Below are positions 58,879-64,000 of a stretch of DNA of 64,000 nucleotides, piece after piece (position 1 is the stretch's first letter; every line of letters begins with the position of its first letter). This stretch comes from Variovorax ginsengisoli. Lineage in GTDB: Bacteria; Pseudomonadota; Gammaproteobacteria; Burkholderiales; Burkholderiaceae_C. The stretch covers positions 1 to 64,000 of the forward strand of contig NZ_RCZJ01000009.1 of the NCBI RefSeq assembly GCF_006438845.1, in the 5' to 3' direction. Position numbers and translations under genes: made by a program. The notes below the pieces were generated by a model that did no database searches, was not told the DNA's origin, and worked only from the letters and a program-made list of their open reading frames with translations.

Positions 58879-60324
58879 CTAAGGGCGCTCCACGCTGCCG
58901 AGGCTTCCCATCGGCGGAGCGATGTCTTCCAGCGATCGCCCCTCCGCATTCACGCCCCAGCGCAGCGCGATCAGCCCGGCACCGATCACCAGCACCGCGC
59001 CGATGGCGTAGCCAACGGTGACGGCGCCCCGGCTGCCGGTGTCGATGAGCACGCCGAAGAGCCACGGCGCGACGAAACCACCGGCCCCCGTGCCCACCGC
59101 GTAGAAGAGAGAGATCGCCAGCGCACGCATCTCGAGCGGGAATACCTCGCTCACCGTGAGGTAAGCGGAGCTTGCGGCGGCCGACGCGAGGAAGAACACC
59201 GCCGACCAGCACAGCGCCTGCGTCAGCGCGTCGAGCCAGCCGGCCATGAAGGCCGCGCCGGTCAGCGCGAGGCCCACGCCCGACAGCGTGTACGTGAAGG
59301 CGATCATCCGGCGCCGCCCGACCCGGTCGAACAGCGGCCCGAGCAGCAGCGGCCCCAGCACGTTGCCCAGCGCGAAGGGAAAGATGTACAGCGCAACCCG
59401 GCCTGCCGGCACGCCGTGGAATCGCGTGAGCACCAGCGCGTAGGTGAAGAAGATCGCGTTGTAGAAGAAGGCCTGCGACACCATCAGCGACAGCGCGACG
59501 ATGCTGCGCTGCCGATAGCGTTTGAACAGCACATGCGCCACCTGCCGCATCGACGGCGCCGCCTGCCGCACGAAGCCCAGCCGTTCGGTCACTGGCGCGA
59601 GTGGTCCATGCTGGGCCGCCACTTCGGCCTCGATGCGCTCGATGATCGCGTTCGCCTCTTCGGCGCGGCCGTGGGCCATCAGCCAGCGCGGGCTCTCGGG
59701 CACATCGCGCCGAACCAGCAGGATCGCGACCGCCAACAGCGCGCCAAGGCCGAAGCCGGCGCGCCAGCCCCACACCGGCCCCAGCACGCGCGGGTCAAGG
59801 AGCACCAGGCTCAGCCCGGCGCCCAGCGCCGCGCCGACCCAGAAGCTGCCGTTGATCGCCAGGTTGACGCGGCCACGGACGCGAGCGGGGATCAGTTCGT
59901 CGATGGCGGAATTGATGGCTGCATATTCACCACCGATGCCCACGCCGGTCATGAAGCGGCAGAACGCGAAGAACAAAAAGCCGGGGGAGAACGCCGTCGC
60001 GAAGCTTGCCGCCGTGTAGACCGCCAGCGTGATGAGGAAGAGCTTCTTGCGTCCCAACTTGTCGGCCAGCCGGCCGAACACCAGAGCCCCGATGACAGCG
60101 CCGCCGATGTAGAGCGAGCCCGCGCCACCGATCTGCGCGGCGCTCAGGCCGAGCGTGTCGGGCCGCTCCAGCACGCCGCCGAGCGAGCCGACCAGCGTGA
60201 CCTCCAGCCCGTCGAGCACCCAGGCGATCCCCAGCGCGATCACCACGCGCCAGTGCCAGCGCGACCATGGCAGGCGATCGAGGCGGGCGGGAATGTCGGT
60301 GTAGACCGTAGCTTCTGCGTGCAT
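58879..60324 (-). CDS. MFS transporter, metabolite:H+ symporter (AAHS/SHS-like)
   Basis: The 481-residue protein has twelve spans with DGLEVTLVGSLGGVLE near span 1, motif A GRLADKLGRKKLFLITLAVY, and RFMTGVGIGGEYAAINSAID with RVNLAINGSFWVGAALGA. The GIGGEY and R-A-R-G-R features fit metabolite/sugar-type symporters that import organic acids. It is convergent with the neighbouring MFS gene and divergent from the cyclase gene at 60484. Confidence 0.88.
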   Translation of the reverse strand: MHAEATVYTDIPARLDRLPWSRWHWRVVIALGIAWVLDGLEVTLVGSLGGVLERPDTLGLSAAQIGGAGSLYIGGAVIGALVFGRLADKLGRKKLFLITLAVYTAASFATAFSPGFLFFAFCRFMTGVGIGGEYAAINSAIDELIPARVRGRVNLAINGSFWVGAALGAGLSLVLLDPRVLGPVWGWRAGFGLGALLAVAILLVRRDVPESPRWLMAHGRAEEANAIIERIEAEVAAQHGPLAPVTERLGFVRQAAPSMRQVAHVLFKRYRQRSIVALSLMVSQAFFYNAIFFTYALVLTRFHGVPAGRVALYIFPFALGNVLGPLLLGPLFDRVGRRRMIAFTYTLSGVGLALTGAAFMAGWLDALTQALCWSAVFFLASAAASSAYLTVSEVFPLEMRALAISLFYAVGTGAGGFVAPWLFGVLIDTGSRGAVTVGYAIGAVLVIGAGLIALRWGVNAEGRSLEDIAPPMGSLGSVERP

Positions 60325-60483
60325 GGGATTCGACGAGGGAGGACTGGCCTTACTGTGGAAGCGAGGGCGCGTCTGCGCTGTCGGCGCGCATCCCGAATCG
60401 ACAGCGTGGCGCGGGCGTGGTGGGTTACGCTTCGTCCAAGCCGCCCCAATTTCTCTCACGCAGCCGCCTTCGCGCCCTCCGTC

Positions 60484-61659
60484 ATGCTGACTTCGTCCCC
60501 GGTCCTGGACCCGCGTTCCATCATCGTGCTCGCCGGCATCATGGGCCTGCTGATGGCGGTGGTGATGTTCTCGATGCGCCGGAGCTATCCGAAAAGCATC
60601 CGCGGGCTGCGCGAATGGACGATCGCGCCGATCACCTGCTGCGCCAGCACCGTGCTGTTCGCCCTGCGCGGTGTACTGCCCGATCTGATCACCATCGTGA
60701 TTGCCAACATGGTCTTGTTGCAAGGCTGTGTCTTCTATTACGCCGGCAGCCAACTGTTCCTCGGCCATCCCCGCGATACCCGGTGGTGGAGCGTGTCGAT
60801 CGTCGCGGTCGGCATCGTGCTGTTCTGGTTCTCGGCGATCCAGCCGAACTACGCGGTGCGGCTGGCGGTGTTCACGCTCGCGATCGCGGCGCTTTTCGCC
60901 GCGCACGCGCGGCTCTACCTGCGGCACCCGCTGCTGCACTTCGGCATGCGGCTGATGACGGGCCTGCTGGTGGTACAGGCGCTGGTGGCGGCACTGCGTT
61001 TTGTCAGCGTCGTGCTCGGTGCCGCCGGCGTGGGGCTGCTCGAGGCTTCGCTGTTCCAGAGTCTCTACATCGTCATGTATTCGCTGACGGCACTGATGCT
61101 GAGCATTGCCGGCGTGTTGATGGCGACCGACCGCGTGCGCGTCGAGTTCGAGTTCCTGGCCACGCACGACCCCCTCACCGGTGTGTTGAACCGGCGCGCG
61201 CTCTTTGCGTTCGTCGAAGCGGAATTCGCCCGCAGCCAGCACGCCGGCACGCCGCTGTCGCTGCTGATGCTCGACGCCGATCATTTCAAGAACATCAACG
61301 ACGCGTTCGGCCACCAGGCTGGTGACGAGGTGCTGCGCGAGATGGCGCAGCGCCTGCAATCGCCGCTGCCGGCGGCGGCGCGTTTGGGGCGCTATGGCGG
61401 CGAGGAGTTCCTGGTGGCGCTGCCCGGCCTGTCGCCGGAAGCCGCCCGCGTCGTGGCCGAGCGCCTGCGTGAGGTGCTGGCTGCACCTTTCGATGCGTCG
61501 TCGCTGCTGGCGGTCGCGGGCATCGGCAGGCTCACCGTGAGCATCGGGGTCGCCGGCGTTCAGGGCGCCACCGACACACTCGACGCGATGCTGGCGCGGG
61601 CCGATGCGGCGCTCTACCGTGCCAAGGCCCAGGGCCGAGACCGGGTGGAATCGGCCTGA
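60484..61659 (+). CDS. Membrane-bound diguanylate cyclase (GGDEF)
   Basis: The 391-residue protein has six to seven spans in its first 215 residues and a GGDEF domain (about 225-385) with FLATHDPLTGVLNRRALFAF, LMLDADHFKNINDAFGHQAG, and active-site GGEEF in RYGGEEFLVALPG. Both catalytic acids are kept, so it should make c-di-GMP; the RxxD product-inhibition site is not evident. The sensor is likely membrane-embedded. It ends ten bases before the convergent ureD. Confidence 0.92.
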   Translation: MLTSSPVLDPRSIIVLAGIMGLLMAVVMFSMRRSYPKSIRGLREWTIAPITCCASTVLFALRGVLPDLITIVIANMVLLQGCVFYYAGSQLFLGHPRDTRWWSVSIVAVGIVLFWFSAIQPNYAVRLAVFTLAIAALFAAHARLYLRHPLLHFGMRLMTGLLVVQALVAALRFVSVVLGAAGVGLLEASLFQSLYIVMYSLTALMLSIAGVLMATDRVRVEFEFLATHDPLTGVLNRRALFAFVEAEFARSQHAGTPLSLLMLDADHFKNINDAFGHQAGDEVLREMAQRLQSPLPAAARLGRYGGEEFLVALPGLSPEAARVVAERLREVLAAPFDASSLLAVAGIGRLTVSIGVAGVQGATDTLDAMLARADAALYRAKAQGRDRVESA

Positions 61660-61669
61660 GCGTTCGAGG

Positions 61670-62500
61670 CTAGGTCGACCAGATGCGCGGCGCGCTGGCG
61701 CGCATCTGCCAAAGCTCTGTTCGCCAGGCCTGCCACACCTGCCGCAGCAGCTGCATTGCCGGCTCGACCACCGGTGCCAGCACCCGCAGCACCACCACTT
61801 CCGCGTGTGGGCCGGTCGCACCGGCGCTGGCCACGAGCAGGTGCGCGTCGCACAGGGCTCGGGCAATCTCGAGCAGCGCTTCGCGGCGCGCTCGCGGAAT
61901 GGGCGTGCCCGACACGAAGAACAAAGAGGCGATGCAGCGATGGCCTGCGAACCCGATGGGGCTGTCGAGCAGCCGGCGGTCGGTGGCGTCGATGCGGCCG
62001 CGCTCCAGCCACACGCCGGGCACTTCGATGTGCTGCAACAGGCTGCCACGCTCGAAGGGTAGGCCGGCACCGGGCAGGCCGAGCGCCGTCACGTCCCAGC
62101 CCAGCAGTTCGGCGCCGGGAGCGAGTTCGAGGCGCAATCGATTTTCGGCGCGGCATCCGCTGTAGCAGAGCGCCTCGAGCGGCAGCCATTCGAGCCGTGC
62201 GCCCGCGGCGAGTTTGATGTCGGTGCGCTGCACCGCCGCCTCGCCCTCGGAGCGGTAGAAGCGCGTGGCGCCCGGCGTGGTCACCAGCCCGTGGCTGCCG
62301 GCCGCGCCGGTGATGGCGATGTCGAGCGTGTCGCCACCGACCAGCCCGCCCGGCGGGTGCACCAGCACGTTGTGGCAGACCGCGTCGCCTTCGGGGTAGA
62401 GGCTCTGAAGAATGCGCAGCGGCCCGTCGTGGCGGAAGCGTGCAACGCTGCGTTGGTTTTCGGCGCTGTAGTCGAGCGCAAGTCGGGCGTGCCAGGGCAT
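61670..62500 (-). CDS. ureD: Urease accessory protein UreD
   Basis: The 276-residue protein has the UreD/UreH pattern: LYPEGDAVCHNVLVHPPGGL, VTTPGATRFYRSEGEAAVQR, and RLEWLPLEALCYSGCRAENR, with VASAGATGPHAEVVVLRVLA near the end. UreD binds urease apoprotein as a platform for UreFG during nickel insertion. In related genomes ureD heads ureDABCEFG after urt genes; here it is alone, downstream (on its strand) of a deaminase gene and followed by the convergent cyclase. Confidence 0.94.
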   Translation of the reverse strand: MPWHARLALDYSAENQRSVARFRHDGPLRILQSLYPEGDAVCHNVLVHPPGGLVGGDTLDIAITGAAGSHGLVTTPGATRFYRSEGEAAVQRTDIKLAAGARLEWLPLEALCYSGCRAENRLRLELAPGAELLGWDVTALGLPGAGLPFERGSLLQHIEVPGVWLERGRIDATDRRLLDSPIGFAGHRCIASLFFVSGTPIPRARREALLEIARALCDAHLLVASAGATGPHAEVVVLRVLAPVVEPAMQLLRQVWQAWRTELWQMRASAPRIWST

Positions 62501-62538
62501 GCAGCGAGTCTATCGACGCCCCTTGCGTGCGCCGCCCT

Positions 62539-63060
62539 TCAACACTTCCATTTGCCTTCGTGCGGCGCGCTCGCCTCCGCAATCAACGCCGGGCCGATGC
62601 ATTCGATCGGATGCGGCGAGGCCGCGAACACATCGCGGCACGACAGCTCGGCGTCGCGCTGGTCCTGCCGCTCGCCGCGGAAGACGCGCAGACGTTCGGC
62701 GTCGATGCCGAACACGACCCGGCCGATGTTCGCCCAGAAGATCGCACCGGCGCACATCACGCACGGCTCGCCCGAGGCGTACATCGTGGCGCGCGCCAGC
62801 ACATCGCGGTCGGGGCGCTTCAGTGCCAGGGCGCGGATCGCGCTGACCTCCGCATGGCCGGTGCAGTCGCCGGTCTCGAAGGTGTTGTTGTAGCCCTCGG
62901 CCAGCACCTCGCCGTCGTCCGACACGATGACTGCGCCGAAGGGCCGGTTGCCACGCCGGCCCGACGCGTGCGACCAGAAGATGGCCTTGCGCAGGTAGCG
63001 CCCGTCGCGCTCGTCGAGCGGGGTCTCTGCCGGAAGCGAAGATGGCATGGCGCGGCTCAT
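62539..63060 (-). CDS. Nucleoside/guanine deaminase of the CDA family
   Basis: The 173-residue protein has zinc motifs of the tRNA/guanine deaminase group: TGHAEVSAIRAL (HAE with proton-shuttle Glu) and SGEPCVMCAGAIFWANIGRV (PCxxC). It should deaminate a purine or pyrimidine base such as guanine or ammeline-like compounds. The ATG at 63060 overlaps the upstream ABC gene stop by four bases (ATGA); a start at 63048 is also possible. It precedes ureD by 38 bases. Confidence 0.9.
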   Translation of the reverse strand: MSRAMPSSLPAETPLDERDGRYLRKAIFWSHASGRRGNRPFGAVIVSDDGEVLAEGYNNTFETGDCTGHAEVSAIRALALKRPDRDVLARATMYASGEPCVMCAGAIFWANIGRVVFGIDAERLRVFRGERQDQRDAELSCRDVFAASPHPIECIGPALIAEASAPHEGKWKC

Positions 63061-64000
63061 GCCTTGACCATGCGCTCGCTGCGTGCGGGCAGCATCGCGC
63101 TGTTGAAGATCGCGTCGGCCGACGGCTTGGTCTTGAGGCCGAACACCTCGGCCACCTCGTCGACCTGCTGCTCGAGCGTGAGCTTGCGGATGTCGCCGAT
63201 GCCGTGCGAACGGGTGTCGGGCGCCGCCACGTACTGCGCGGTGATGCCCCAGCGCTCGAGCTCGATCTTCTCGTCCAGGATCGGTTCGCGCTGGCGCATC
63301 GCGGCGATCGACGGCGCGGGATTGGCGATGGTCTCGATGATGGCGCGGTTGGTGGCGCGCAGGAAGGCGGCCACGACCTTCGGGTTCTCGACGATCAGGC
63401 GGCTGCTCGCGAGGATCGCGTTGCCGTACAGGTCGACGCCGGCATCCGAATACTTGAGCACCGACAGCTCGTCCATCTTCATGCGCGCGAACAGCGACAC
63501 GGCCGAATCGTGGAAGTAGGTGGCGGCGTCGACGTCGCCGCGCACCATCACGTTGTCGCGCGCGCTGAAGTCGGTCGTCTGCCACGCGAAGGCGTCGGGC
63601 TTCATGCCCTTCTTGCGCGCCACCATCGGCCAGGCGCGGCGGGTCGACTCGACCGCCGCCGCGGCGACCTTTTTGCCTTGCAGGCTCGCAAAGTCGCCGG
63701 TCACGCCGCGGTCCTTGCGGCCGATGATGACGAAGGGCGCGCGGTTGTAGTACTGGTAGACGGCCTGCACCACCGGCGTGCCCGCATTCTGTGCGTTGAA
63801 CTCCACCAGCGAGCTGATGTCGCCCAGGCCCAGCTGGTAGACACCGCTCGCGATGCGGGTGATCGACGCGACCGAACCCGCGCCGGTGTCGATGCTCACG
63901 TCGAGGCCCTCGTCCTTGTAGTAGCCCTTCCTGTGCGCGAGGAAGAAGGGTGCGGTCTGGCCGTTGATGCGGAAGTCGAGCGTGAACTTCAGCAGTGTGA
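63057..64000 (-). CDS. ABC transporter substrate-binding protein, NMT1/THI5-like (partial)
   Basis: About 314 codons are visible; the start and signal peptide lie beyond the window. The pattern fits SsuA/THI5-like receptors: FFLAHRKGYYKDEGLDVSID, VYQLGLGDISSLVEFNAQNA, GRKDRGVTGDFASLQGKKVA. Such receptors bring in pyrimidine precursors, sulfonates, hydantoins or nucleobases. It overlaps the deaminase, so a nucleobase or related heterocycle is the most plausible ligand. Confidence 0.88.
   Translation of the reverse strand, partial: TLLKFTLDFRINGQTAPFFLAHRKGYYKDEGLDVSIDTGAGSVASITRIASGVYQLGLGDISSLVEFNAQNAGTPVVQAVYQYYNRAPFVIIGRKDRGVTGDFASLQGKKVAAAAVESTRRAWPMVARKKGMKPDAFAWQTTDFSARDNVMVRGDVDAATYFHDSAVSLFARMKMDELSVLKYSDAGVDLYGNAILASSRLIVENPKVVAAFLRATNRAIIETIANPAPSIAAMRQREPILDEKIELERWGITAQYVAAPDTRSHGIGDIRKLTLEQQVDEVAEVFGLKTKPSADAIFNSAMLPARSERMVKA

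Noticed and set aside
60325..62070. Apparent N-terminal extension of the MFS gene ending at 58879
   Set aside because: The extra 580 codons run antisense through the cyclase gene and part of ureD; the real protein starts at the Met at 60324.
1..64000. CRISPR array or prophage
   Set aside because: No regularly spaced direct repeats were seen, and phage structural genes are absent; the single integrase is a lone remnant.

Overview
The window is GC-rich, densely coded bacterial chromosome. Gene content points to Betaproteobacteria, order Burkholderiales, most likely a Variovorax-like member of the Comamonadaceae: a Bug-type tricarboxylate receptor, a urtABCDE urea transporter, many LysR regulators, a TupABC tungstate transporter under a ModE-like regulator, a PPK2 kinase and PHB-depolymerase-like esterase, and a GC-rich intergenic repeat present three times. 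The assignment rests on protein recognition by eye, with no database search.

Layout. 1-1.3 kb: the C-terminal part of an IS30 transposase, then broken tails of a umuC-like gene. 1.3-4.4 kb: a small membrane protein, a VIT-family metal transporter and a PmrAB/QseBC-like two-component system. 4.4-8.8 kb (minus strand): a tight five-gene operon of a thermostable-hemolysin-like protein, an AMP-dependent ligase, a heme-oxygenase-like iron enzyme, a short-chain dehydrogenase and a TPR protein. It looks like a small lipid or metabolite pathway and is the best candidate for an under-described system here. 9-10.4 kb: a universal stress protein with an FNR-like box, and an adhesin remnant. 10.6-15.1 kb: arsR-arsI-arsB-chrA-arsC-arsH, covering inorganic and organic arsenic plus chromate. 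15.5-18.9 kb: a LysR regulator divergent from a Bug receptor/sulfatase pair, with a large dyad between them. 19.1-21.1 kb: an accessory patch with two unknown small genes, an integrase broken by one nonsense codon and an IS3-type remnant. 21.1-27.2 kb: an orphan response regulator of odd composition, then small enzymes and regulators.

27.3-34.6 kb: an FtsX-type permease, then the ModE-like regulator divergent from tupB-tupC-tupA plus a ModA-like protein, with a perfect palindrome in between, then a truncated hemoglobin. 34.9-42.5 kb: housekeeping genes (smr, radC, FKBP, ispH, a threonine-dehydratase-like enzyme, serS, tRNA-Ser) and a sensor kinase. 42.6-47.8 kb: its probable response regulator, then a minus-strand run of PHP phosphatase, DMT transporter, Sua5/YciO, M50 protease and trpS. 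47.9-51.1 kb: a CorA/ZntB transporter, PPK2 and an esterase. 51.2-57.5 kb: urtABCDE, with a 558-bp urtD-urtE gap built from two large inverted repeats. 57.6-61.7 kb: two MFS transporters and a diguanylate cyclase. 61.7-64 kb (minus strand): a substrate-binding protein (cut by the window edge), a nucleoside deaminase and ureD.

Working together: urea import (urt), ureD and the deaminase/ABC pair suggest nitrogen scavenging from urea and nucleobases, although no urease structural gene is visible. The ars/chr genes, VIT protein and CorA-like protein handle metals. The tup genes bring in tungstate or molybdate for cofactor synthesis.
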